From positions 31,538-37,060 of the forward strand of contig DCIO01000079.1 in the NCBI GenBank assembly GCA_002315885.1: 5,523 nt of DNA, in the 5' to 3' direction. The notes below the pieces were generated by a model that did no database searches, was not told the DNA's origin, and saw only the letters and a list, made by a program, of their open reading frames with translations. A program made the translations under genes and the position numbers. This document shows positions 1-4,867 of this stretch, piece after piece; within the stretch, counting starts at the first letter, position 1; each line of letters opens with the position of its first letter. Origin of the DNA: Lentisphaeria bacterium UBA1724. GTDB lineage: Bacteria; Verrucomicrobiota; Lentisphaeria; Oligosphaerales; Oligosphaeraceae.

Positions 1-177
1 CCATCCGCGGTTCGGCGCGGGTCAATACACCGATGGCAATCGGCCATGATAGGTGAAAAGGGGCGCAGCCCCTTGTAGGTGCGCCCCTCGTGTAGCCAGG
101 CGTATAAAGGCCTGGCGCAACGAGGGGCATGGGGGTTTCGCAATAAAATCCCCCTGGATTTCGTTTATCAATCTGCA
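1..177. other. Upstream spacer without an intact gene
   Basis: No complete gene is supported here. The first about 50 bases could be the 3' end of an upstream gene: one frame reads HPRFGAGQYTDGNRP and stops at 47-49, and another stops at 54-56, but neither is long enough to assign. In a canonical T2SS operon gspH would sit here, so a gspH tail is possible but unproven. A small hairpin (CCGAT 30-34 / ATCGG 39-43) precedes a dense set of inverted repeats at 59-154. I see no convincing -35/-10 pair; TATAAA at 103-108 lies in a hairpin loop without a suitably spaced -35. There is no clear Shine-Dalgarno site before the ATG at 178. Confidence 0.5.
59..154. repeat. Overlapping GC-rich inverted repeats before gspI
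   Basis: Several stems share bases. AGGGGC 59-64 pairs with GCCCCT 68-73 around a GCA triloop. AGGGGCGCA 59-67 pairs perfectly with TGCGCCCCT 80-88. GCCCCTCGT 83-91 pairs with ACGAGGGGC 120-128 and encloses a second stem, GCCAGGC 95-101 / GCCTGGC 110-116. GGGGGTTT 131-138 pairs with AAA-T-CCCCC 146-154 with one bulged T. The first long stem and the 83-128 stem both need bases 83-88, so they cannot form together. No U-tract follows directly, so an intrinsic terminator is not supported. The style (triloop palindromes, CTTGTAGG) matches the repeats at 2325-2435, which suggests one repeat family rather than a gene-specific leader, but a folding switch is not excluded. Confidence 0.7.
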
Positions 178-591
178 ATGCAAAAGAAGTTCTTCACATT
201 AATGGAAGTCATGATTGCCGCGCTGGTGCTGTCACTGGCCGCGGCATCCACGCTTTCCATTGTGGGGACGGGGCGTTCGAAGTTATTGCGGGAAGAGCGC
301 CGCTGGGCCCGGGAGCACTATCTGACCAACGTGGTGGAGTTCTACCTGTCAGTGGGACCCGACCAGCAGGTCCCCGACTGTCTCCTTCCTGAAGGCTGGT
401 ATGCCACTTGCGATCTGTATGACGTGGAGGACGGACTGCCCGACGAGGCCTACGAATCCATCCGCGAGTGGCGTCTGGGAGAATTTCACATCTGTCTCTA
501 TGACGGCAGCGGCAGTCTGGTGGGTGAGCAATTTATCCGCAAGCTTCTGAAAGAAGACGACGTCGGATACGAATCCATGGGGGCGGAATAA
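178..591 (+). CDS. gspI: GspI-like minor pseudopilin of type II secretion
   Basis: This 137-residue protein has the N-terminus MQKKFFTLMEVMIAALVLSLAAAST: a short basic leader, the prepilin motif F-T-L-M-E with glutamate at +5, and a hydrophobic helix of about 20 residues (about 6-28). A charged amphipathic stretch (RSKLLREERRWAREHYLTNVV) follows, as in GspI, where minor pseudopilins help form the tip of the periplasmic pseudopilus. Length fits GspI (about 120-130 residues), and it is the first of an I-J-K set. The start at 178 is chosen because it places the prepilin motif at the N-terminus; the frame is open back to a GTG at 79, but that extension runs through palindromic repeats. The residue before F-T-L is Phe, not the usual Gly of prepilin peptidase sites. 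No clear Shine-Dalgarno precedes the start. The stop overlaps the gspJ start by 1 nt (TAATG). A generic prepilin-like protein is the alternative. Confidence 0.75.
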   Translation: MQKKFFTLMEVMIAALVLSLAAASTLSIVGTGRSKLLREERRWAREHYLTNVVEFYLSVGPDQQVPDCLLPEGWYATCDLYDVEDGLPDEAYESIREWRLGEFHICLYDGSGSLVGEQFIRKLLKEDDVGYESMGAE

Positions 592-1277
592 TGTCGCATC
601 GCAGGCATTTTACATTTTTGGAGCTGGCGATTGCGGTGGCGATTATGCTGATGGTGACGTTGGCGCTTTTCGCCTATTCCCAGGGTGTCGCACGGAGCTG
701 GACGAAGATTATCGGCGAGAAGAACCGCTTCCAGGAACTCCTGGAGATGGACCGTGCGATAGACGCCGTCCTGGCGAATGTGGTGCCCTTCACCTGGAAT
801 ACGGGCGAGGACATCACCGACGAAGACAGCAAATTTCCCTTCATTGTGGCGGATAGCCATACTCTCCGGGTGGCCTATCTCCACGATCTCCACGATCCTG
901 TGGAAGGAGCACTGCGCTTTGCGGAATTCGTGGTGCAGGACGAGAATCTCTACCTGACTTACTCCGACCGGCCATTCTATCAGTGGTCGGATTTGGGTGG
1001 TCGTACCCAGACGGTCCTGTTGGCAGAGCAAATCCGCCAGGTGACCTTCTGCTATCTGGATTGGTCTGCGGTGGAGGATGACGACTGGGAAGACCGGCTG
1101 CTCTGGCTGGACGAGTGGGAGACGGAGGATTCGGGACGCGAGGATGTCCCCCTGGCGATACAGATGACCGTGGAATGGACTAACGGCCGTACAGAGAGCT
1201 GGTATCGACGCACCATGGGCAATTCCTATCGGGAACGCTATGGCAAATGGACGCCATTGGACGAGGACAATCGATGA
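591..1277 (+). CDS. gspJ: GspJ-like minor pseudopilin of type II secretion
   Basis: This 228-residue protein begins MSHRRHFTFLELAIAVAIML: a basic leader, then F-T-F-L-E with glutamate at +5 and a hydrophobic segment at about 7-28. A heptad-like amphipathic region (ELLEMDRAIDAVLANVVPFTW, about 48-68) resembles the GspJ segment in which the first-strand helix leads into the globular beta domain. The rest is acidic and aromatic-rich, consistent with a periplasmic domain. Length agrees with GspJ (about 190-230). In the known tip complex GspJ binds GspI and GspK, and here it lies between genes for those two. The start overlaps the gspI stop (TAATG), and a purine-rich GGGGGCGGA lies just upstream inside gspI. 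Its own stop overlaps gspK by 4 nt (ATGA). The residue before F-T-F is His rather than Gly. The J assignment rests on position and overall pattern more than on a diagnostic motif. Confidence 0.75.
   Translation: MSHRRHFTFLELAIAVAIMLMVTLALFAYSQGVARSWTKIIGEKNRFQELLEMDRAIDAVLANVVPFTWNTGEDITDEDSKFPFIVADSHTLRVAYLHDLHDPVEGALRFAEFVVQDENLYLTYSDRPFYQWSDLGGRTQTVLLAEQIRQVTFCYLDWSAVEDDDWEDRLLWLDEWETEDSGREDVPLAIQMTVEWTNGRTESWYRRTMGNSYRERYGKWTPLDEDNR
1263..1266 (+). promoter_or_regulatory. Shine-Dalgarno site that fixes the gspK start
   Basis: GAGG lies 7 nt upstream of the ATG at 1274, inside the last codons of gspJ. It favours 1274 over the in-frame ATG at 1247, which would add nine residues before the pilin leader and lacks a well-spaced purine run. 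Confidence 0.6.
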
Positions 1278-2278
1278 GCACACTGCACGGACAAGATAAC
1301 GAACGCGGCATGGCGCTCATGATGGTGATGGGCGTGCTGGCCACATCGCTGGTGCTGATTGCCCACATCATGCTGGTCACCGAGGTGATTTCCAAGGAGG
1401 CATACGCGGTCTCCACCAAGGGGTTGATGCGTTATCAGGCGGAATCCGCCGCCGAGACCGCATTCTGGCTCCATCTGACTGACCGACGACTGGTGTCAAA
1501 CCGCACTCTCGGCCAGACCGAGGAGGACCGCTCGGAGTATTCCGACGATTTCCCACCCTGGATGCTGGATGGGCGTCCCCACGAATTCGACGAAGGGCGG
1601 TGCGTGGTCTATCTGAACTCCGGCGAAAGCGGCGTGCGTGTGGACAATCTCACGAGCCTCAAGGAGGGCCTCAGCGCTTCCGATGACGCGGATTTAATCA
1701 ACGACATCGATTGCCTGGTGGATGCCTACAAGGACTACGTGGATACCGATGATTTGACGAACTTGAATGGCTATGAGGCGGATGACTATGCCGCGGATGG
1801 CTTCTATACTCTCCCGCGAAATGGCACCATGGAATTCAAGGCAGAGCTCTACTGGCTGCCAGGCTGGGAGAATGTGGTCACGGGTGAAATCGCCACGCTT
1901 CCTCCGAAGGGCATCAGCTATTCCTACAAATCCACCAAGACCAATATCTACTCCGCCACCGACGCCGAAATCCAAAGCAAGCTGGATTTGACGGAGGGTG
2001 ATGGCGATTTCGTTGCCATCCAGGAAGCCCTGAAGGCCTGGCGTGAAGAAGGCATTCCGTTGGAGGACTCCCTGGATGCGACGCTCTTGGCGAACCTGAA
2101 ATCGAATTTCAATTTCACCGAGGCGGGTATCGCGGTGGTGGAGGCCAATGCCTACGACGCCCAGCGGGAAATTATGTCGGGCTACCGCGTGGTGCGTGAG
2201 GCGAAAATCTCCTCACGGACCTTCTTTGCCGATACCAAACGGGAGACGGTCTCTATCTGGGAACGCCGCTGGCGGTAG
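1274..2278 (+). CDS. gspK: GspK-like minor pseudopilin, pseudopilus tip
   Basis: This is a 334-residue protein. GspK caps the type II pseudopilus and is the largest minor pseudopilin; about 300-340 residues is usual. The leader ends R11-G12, followed by M-A-L-M-M and a hydrophobic helix (about 13-36). Glycine before the cleavage point is present and the +5 glutamate is absent, both GspK traits. Residues 60-70 (AETAFWLHLTD) match the GspK pattern after the helix. The diagnostic part is the alpha-domain insert: D157, D159, D160, then L-N-G-Y-E-A-D-D-Y (164-172), followed by R-N-G (182-184), E191-L and P-G-W (196-198). This parallels the family's acidic, calcium-coordinating segment. A C-terminal beta strand region (SRTFFADTKRETVSIWERRW) ends the protein. 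The start is chosen from ATGA overlap with gspJ and a GAGG site. The gene closes the operon; the next gene is convergent. Confidence 0.88.
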   Translation: MSTLHGQDNERGMALMMVMGVLATSLVLIAHIMLVTEVISKEAYAVSTKGLMRYQAESAAETAFWLHLTDRRLVSNRTLGQTEEDRSEYSDDFPPWMLDGRPHEFDEGRCVVYLNSGESGVRVDNLTSLKEGLSASDDADLINDIDCLVDAYKDYVDTDDLTNLNGYEADDYAADGFYTLPRNGTMEFKAELYWLPGWENVVTGEIATLPPKGISYSYKSTKTNIYSATDAEIQSKLDLTEGDGDFVAIQEALKAWREEGIPLEDSLDATLLANLKSNFNFTEAGIAVVEANAYDAQREIMSGYRVVREAKISSRTFFADTKRETVSIWERRWR

Positions 2279-2324
2279 GGGTGCCTATAGACGCGCTCTT
2301 CCCTAAGATGGTATGTATTTGATG

Positions 2325-2435
2325 TTTTCACGGACCCCTCCAGGGTCCGAAAAATGAAAACTCGCCTACCCCGGGCTGCGCCCGGGGCTGTATTCGCTGA
2401 CCCCATCCGGGGTCGAAACACCTACCCTTGTAGGG
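2325..2435. repeat. Array of four small hairpins in convergent spacer
   Basis: The spacer between gspK and the convergent regulator (2279-2464) holds four consecutive perfect stems. CGGACCC 2331-2337 pairs with GGGTCCG 2343-2349, flanked by TTTTCA 2325-2330 / TGAAAA 2355-2360. CCCCGGGC 2369-2376 pairs with GCCCGGGG 2380-2387 around a TGC triloop. GACCCC 2399-2404 pairs with GGGGTC 2409-2414. CCTAC 2421-2425 pairs with GTAGG 2430-2434. None is followed by a U-tract on either strand, so classical terminators are not shown, though the stems may still slow or end transcription from both sides. The modules and linkers (GGGGCTGTAT, TCGAAACA) resemble those at 4656-4701, which points to one dispersed repeat family. 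Confidence 0.8.
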
Positions 2436-2464
2436 AACATAGCATTGATAGAACGCCGGGAGAC

Positions 2465-3367
2465 TTACCTGGGGGTATGGTGCTCCAGGCGGTATTGTTT
2501 TGGGGAAATGTCGTGTCGTTTCTTGAATTGCTGACAGAAATAGACTGCGTCGCAGAAGCCGCAAGAAGCGGCGATTTCCTTGATGGTCATCGTGGTATTG
2601 ACCAGCATATTTTCGGCTTTCGCCAATCGGAAGAATAGGATATATTGTCGTGGCGTGTGTCCAGTGGCCTCTTGGAAGAAGGCATTGAATGCCAGTCGAT
2701 TTTGTCCTGAGAGTCTGACCAGGTCTTTGCATGAGATTGGTGACGCGTAGTGGTTTTCCACATATCGCAGCACATCCGCCAGTTTCATCAATTTTTGGCT
2801 TCTTCCGCCTGCGTTATTGGTGAAGAATCGGCAGAGATTGACGAGGAAGCAGTGCAGGAGCGCTCCGATGACGCTGGCGGAGTGTTCCTTTCGGAGGGTA
2901 TTTTCCTGATACATGAAATCCCAGAAGGTCAGCAGGGTTTTCAGCTCCTCCTCGGAAAGTCGGAGGTGATTCTGGAATCTGTCATGGCGGCGAAAATGGG
3001 GCTCCAATTCACGAAAACAGCACAACGCGGGCTCCGTCAGTATCTCCGGATATGCCCGGAAAACCAGGTTGTTCTTCAAAAGGATGTTCTTGACACTGAG
3101 ATTGCTCGACGAATAGTAGCCGTGAGCCAGACCGCGAGGAATCAAAAAGACATCACCCTGGCAAATGGGGTAGCTCTCGAACTCGGTCCGGTAAAAGCCC
3201 TCGCCCTCCGAAATTATCGCTATCTCCAAAAAGTCATTGGAGTGCAACACCACGGAATTTTCACCATACTCCTGCTGGACAATATTGATGGAACAATCCA
3301 CCATGGGAGCAGGAACGGAATACCCTGGCATATCCCAGGTGAAACATTTGCGCGATTCTGGATTCAT
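2465..3367 (-). CDS. AraC/XylS-family transcriptional regulator
   Basis: This 300-residue protein has the two-part layout of AraC regulators. The N-terminal half (about 37-95) looks like a cupin-type ligand-binding domain: NDFLEIAIISEGEGFYR followed by GDVFLIPRGLAHGY (71-84), the turn typical of AraC sensors of sugars and related ligands. The middle (about 135-182) is helical. The C-terminal half (about 195-297) carries two helix-turn-helix units: ISCKDLVRLSGQNRLAFNAFF (211-231) and IKEIAASCGFCDAVYFCQQF (262-281), ending in the signature K-K-R-H-D-I-S-P-K-Q-Y-R. It is divergent from the H-X9-DG pseudopilin gene, and the spacer holds a 20-bp-spaced direct repeat that it may bind. The ATG at 3367 lies in the inner copy of a 14-bp tandem duplication; no Shine-Dalgarno is visible. 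A possible minus-strand -10 (TATATT, complement of 3551-3556) is weak. Family confidence is high; the ligand cannot be told. Confidence 0.93.
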   Translation of the reverse strand: MNPESRKCFTWDMPGYSVPAPMVDCSINIVQQEYGENSVVLHSNDFLEIAIISEGEGFYRTEFESYPICQGDVFLIPRGLAHGYYSSSNLSVKNILLKNNLVFRAYPEILTEPALCCFRELEPHFRRHDRFQNHLRLSEEELKTLLTFWDFMYQENTLRKEHSASVIGALLHCFLVNLCRFFTNNAGGRSQKLMKLADVLRYVENHYASPISCKDLVRLSGQNRLAFNAFFQEATGHTPRQYILFFRLAKAENMLVNTTMTIKEIAASCGFCDAVYFCQQFKKRHDISPKQYRLEHHTPR

Positions 3368-3381
3368 GATTCTGGATTCAT
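3354..3381. repeat. Perfect 14-bp tandem repeat over regulator start codon
   Basis: GATTCTGGATTCAT occurs at 3354-3367 and again, without any gap, at 3368-3381. Read on the minus strand each copy contains ATGAATCCAGAATC. The inner copy supplies the regulator's ATG; the outer copy supplies an ATG in another frame that reads MNPES and then stops in the TGA of ATGA. A third copy of the first 12 bases lies at 3505-3516. Confidence 0.95.
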
Positions 3382-3528
3382 ATTGTAGAGCGATGCTCGC
3401 CGATGCCGACTATCTCGAAGCTCTCGCTTCGAGCACACGACGACGCCCGTCAGTGGGTGTAGCGACGGCGTCCTCGCCGTCGGGAAAAGGGCGGCGCCCG
3501 TCGTGATTCTGGATTCTCGATTCCAGAA
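3382..3528. repeat. Hairpin-rich insert flanked by GATTCTGGATTC copies
   Basis: The stretch between the second and third GATTCTGGATTC copies contains nested perfect stems. CTCGAAGC 3414-3421 pairs with GCTTCGAG 3426-3433 (4-nt loop). CGACGGCG 3463-3470 pairs with CGCCGTCG 3475-3482 (loop TCCT). Outer arms CACGACG 3436-3442 and CGTCGTG 3499-3505 pair around the latter, helped by CGCCC 3444-3448 / GGGCG 3489-3493. A last stem, TTCTGGA 3507-3513 / TCCAGAA 3522-3528, lies at the edge. Bases 3455-3482 recur at 4622-4649 with two differences. No protein-coding gene is supported here; the segment probably forms the regulator's 5' leader. It could be a small non-autonomous mobile or REP-like element. 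Confidence 0.75.
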
Positions 3529-3565
3529 ACAAAAAGTCGTCGACACAGAAAATATACAGTGAAAC

Positions 3566-3596
3566 TTGCAAAAAACATAATATTATTGCAAAAAAC
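3566..3596. promoter_or_regulatory. Candidate AraC-type operator: 11-bp direct repeats 20 bp apart
   Basis: TTGCAAAAAAC occurs perfectly at 3566-3576 and 3586-3596, exactly 20 bp from start to start, close to two helical turns. AraC-family proteins commonly bind two direct half-sites spaced about 20-21 bp next to the -35 region. These repeats lie in the divergent spacer between the regulator and the pseudopilin gene and end a few bases upstream of the expected -35 position of the TATAAT promoter. The repeat and spacing are seen directly; binding by the neighbouring regulator is inferred. A chance effect of the local A-rich composition is the main alternative. Confidence 0.6.
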
Positions 3597-3599
3597 GAT

Positions 3600-3628
3600 A
3601 TTTTTTTGTTAAGGAAATTTTATATAAT
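3600..3628 (+). promoter_or_regulatory. Probable promoter of the H-X9-DG pseudopilin gene
   Basis: A perfect TATAAT lies at 3623-3628 in an AT-rich stretch. With a 17-bp spacer the -35 would be ATTTTT at 3600-3605, a poor match, while TTGTTA at 3606-3611 is only 11 bp away. A good -10 with a poor -35, preceded by direct repeats, is typical of an activator-dependent promoter. A start near 3635 would give a leader of about 60 nt. Confidence 0.55.
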
Positions 3629-3641
3629 AAGAACGAAAGAC

Positions 3642-3689
3642 ATGAGTTTTTTTGTTTTTTTCCATTCCATCAAACCCTACAAATCCTAA
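3642..3689 (+). other. Possible 15-codon leader ORF before the pseudopilin gene
   Basis: An ATG at 3642 opens a reading frame encoding MSFFVFFHSIKPYKS that ends in TAA at 3687-3689, five bases before the pseudopilin ATG. GAAAG lies just upstream as a weak ribosome-binding site, whereas the pseudopilin ATG has none. It could couple translation into the downstream gene. The frame is short and T-rich, so chance is quite possible. Confidence 0.2.
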
Positions 3690-3694
3690 TCATC

Positions 3695-4543
3695 ATGAAG
3701 AAGTCCTTTACTTTGATTGAATTGCTGGTGGTCATCGCCATCATCGCCATTCTGGCATCCATGCTTTTGCCCGCGTTGTCCAAGGCCCGTGAGAAAGCCC
3801 GTGCCATTTCCTGCACGAACAACCTGAAGCAGATTCAGTTGGGTAATATCCTCTACACCAACGACAACGACGATTATTTCCCCCCCCTCTGCTATCGTTT
3901 CCGTTGGGATGCGGAGCGTGACGCAGATGCAAATCTGTCCTTTGGTGACATTCCTGGTGAAACTTCGACTTTCACATGGTTTTCGATGAATCCTATGCTT
4001 CCTGGTGCGCCTGTGAGCTGGGCGAAGTGGTGCGAGAAGGACACCGCCGCTACCTACGAAAATGCTGGTCAGGGTGGTGGTGACGAGTCCTGGCACAAGA
4101 TGTTCTCCTGCCCCTCCTGCCCCACGGCAGACCGTCCTGTGGGTAACATCGGATATATCGCCAACATTGGTTTCAGCCATCACAAGCAGTTGAATGCCTC
4201 TGGCTGGGGTGATTACGTCAAGGAACGTGCCGCAGCTAGCGTGTGGCATCGCGTCAGCTCCATCAAATACGCATCCATTTTTGTCTGCGTCACGGATGGT
4301 TATATCATGCCTGATTCATGGGCCAAGCTTATGGTCACTTGCCCTGGTATGATTGCCAAGGACTTGAATTACCAGATGCACTATTGCCGTCACTCCAACG
4401 CCATCAACATCGCGTTTGGCGATGGCCACGTGGAAGCCGTGAACCGCGCCAAGTTCGGTATCACCGACACTGGTCGCTATGCGGAAGAGGCCTACTACTG
4501 GTATCCCGGCGTGGATATCCGCGGTGGTGAACAGGGCCGCTAA
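3695..4543 (+). CDS. H-X9-DG pseudopilin-like protein (prepilin-type N-terminus)
   Basis: This 282-residue protein begins MKKSFTLIELLVVIAIIAIL: a short basic leader, F-T-L-I-E with glutamate at +5, and a hydrophobic helix through about residue 28. Next come the typical S-K-A-R-E-K-A-R segment, C40-T-N-N-L-K-Q-I, and the Y-T-N-D-N-D-D-Y-F-P-P turn. The middle has FSCPSCP (138-143), usual in these proteins. H233 is followed by nine residues and D243-G244, matching the prepilin-processing-associated H-X9-DG pattern found in large families in Planctomycetota and Lentisphaerota. The likely place is the inner membrane/periplasm after prepilin-peptidase cleavage, perhaps as an alternative pseudopilin. 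Residue -1 is Ser rather than Gly. The gene stands alone between its promoter and a strong terminator, next to a divergent AraC regulator. The substrate or partner is unknown. No Shine-Dalgarno is visible before the ATG. Confidence 0.92.
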   Translation: MKKSFTLIELLVVIAIIAILASMLLPALSKAREKARAISCTNNLKQIQLGNILYTNDNDDYFPPLCYRFRWDAERDADANLSFGDIPGETSTFTWFSMNPMLPGAPVSWAKWCEKDTAATYENAGQGGGDESWHKMFSCPSCPTADRPVGNIGYIANIGFSHHKQLNASGWGDYVKERAAASVWHRVSSIKYASIFVCVTDGYIMPDSWAKLMVTCPGMIAKDLNYQMHYCRHSNAINIAFGDGHVEAVNRAKFGITDTGRYAEEAYYWYPGVDIRGGEQGR

Positions 4544-4562
4544 TTCGTCCTGCTGAAGCAAA

Positions 4563-4610
4563 AAAAGGCGGACTCGTGGTTTGAAGAACAGCGAGCCCGC
4601 TTTTTCGTTT
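4563..4610 (+). terminator. Intrinsic terminator after the pseudopilin gene
   Basis: AAAAGGCGGACTCG (4563-4576) pairs with CGAGCCCGCTTTTT (4592-4605) over 14 positions, with one A-C mismatch and one G-T wobble, around a 15-nt loop. TTTTT, then C-G-TTTT, completes the U-rich tail. It lies 19 bases after the stop codon. It should separate this gene from the downstream secreted-protein gene, which then needs its own promoter. Confidence 0.85.
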
Positions 4611-4621
4611 TCTGCACCACG

Positions 4622-4649
4622 GGGTGTACCGACGGCGTCCCCGCCGTCG
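4622..4649. repeat. Dispersed 28-bp palindromic repeat, second copy
   Basis: GGGTGTA followed by the stem CGACGGCG 4630-4637 / CGCCGTCG 4642-4649 (loop TCCC) matches 3455-3482 with two differences in 28 bases (4629 C against G at 3462; 4641 C against T at 3474). The stem is fully conserved and one difference is in the loop, as expected for a structured repeat. Confidence 0.85.
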
Positions 4650-4655
4650 CATAGC

Positions 4656-4701
4656 CATCCCGGGGCTCTATCGGCTGCGCCGAAACATCCCCTCCGGGGA
4701 A
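4656..4701. repeat. 46-bp palindrome-bearing direct repeat, copy 1
   Basis: This copy matches 4734-4779 at 45 of 46 positions (A4670 against G4748). It holds two triloop hairpins: TCGGC 4671-4675 / GCCGA 4679-4683 (loop TGC) and TCCCC 4688-4692 / GGGGA 4696-4700 (loop TCC). The linker GAAACA recurs at the 2325-2435 array. Confidence 0.9.
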
Positions 4702-4723
4702 AAATTTGGGATGGCGCCTCTCA

Positions 4724-4800
4724 CCCCGGGAATCATCCCGGGGCTCTGTCGGCTGCGCCGAAACATCCCCTCCGGGGAAGGATTCTATCGGCTACGCCGA
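4724..4800. repeat. 46-bp direct repeat copy 2 with extra stem and partial third copy
   Basis: The second 46-bp copy spans 4734-4779. Its front end is joined to a further stem, CCCCGGGA 4724-4731 / TCCCGGGG 4736-4743. A partial third unit follows at 4785-4800: CTATCGGC, triloop TAC, GCCGA. The third unit keeps the stem but changes the loop from TGC to TAC and runs straight into the 9-bp tandem array. Confidence 0.85.
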
Positions 4801-4853
4801 TGTGTCCCTTGTGTCCCTTGTGTCCCTTGTGTCCCTTGTGTCCCTTGTGTCCC
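4800..4853. repeat. 9-bp tandem repeat, six units, G-quadruplex-capable
   Basis: One ATGTGTCCC is followed by five perfect TTGTGTCCC units. On the minus strand this gives six GGG runs separated by six-base ACACAA loops, which fits the usual G3-N1-7 pattern for a G-quadruplex. The array ends 14 bases before the start codon of the secreted-protein gene, so it occupies the place of its promoter or leader. Perfect identity of the units suggests recent expansion by slippage. Confidence 0.95.
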
Positions 4854-4867
4854 TATCCCGAATCAAG

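Noticed and set aside
2..49. 3' end of a gspH gene
   Set aside because: Fifteen codons are too few to assign, and another frame is also open to 56; kept only as a possibility in the upstream spacer entry.
79..177. N-terminal extension of the gspI frame from a GTG at 79
   Set aside because: It runs through inverted repeats and would put 33 residues before the prepilin leader; the ATG at 178 gives a normal basic leader.
498..1283. 261-codon open frame antisense to gspJ
   Set aside because: Its protein lacks recognisable domains and lies fully opposite a convincing pseudopilin gene; it reflects codon bias of the real frame.
2331..2349. Intrinsic terminator of gspK
   Set aside because: The stem is perfect, but it is followed by an A-run rather than a T-run on the plus strand, and by no T-run on the minus strand.
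2354..2638. 94-codon plus-strand open frame starting in the convergent spacer
   Set aside because: Its first part translates palindromic repeats and its rest is antisense to the regulator's 3' end; no family resemblance.
2750..3388. 212-codon open frame opposite the AraC-type regulator
   Set aside because: The minus-strand frame has clear cupin and helix-turn-helix features; the plus-strand frame shows none.
3364..3546. 60-codon minus-strand open frame upstream of the regulator
   Set aside because: It crosses hairpins and the 14-bp tandem repeat, has no ribosome-binding site and no recognisable protein features; only its stop/start overlap is mentioned as a finding.
4656..4779. CRISPR array
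   Set aside because: Only two full copies exist, with internal hairpins and a single intervening stretch that itself forms part of a palindrome; no cas genes are present.
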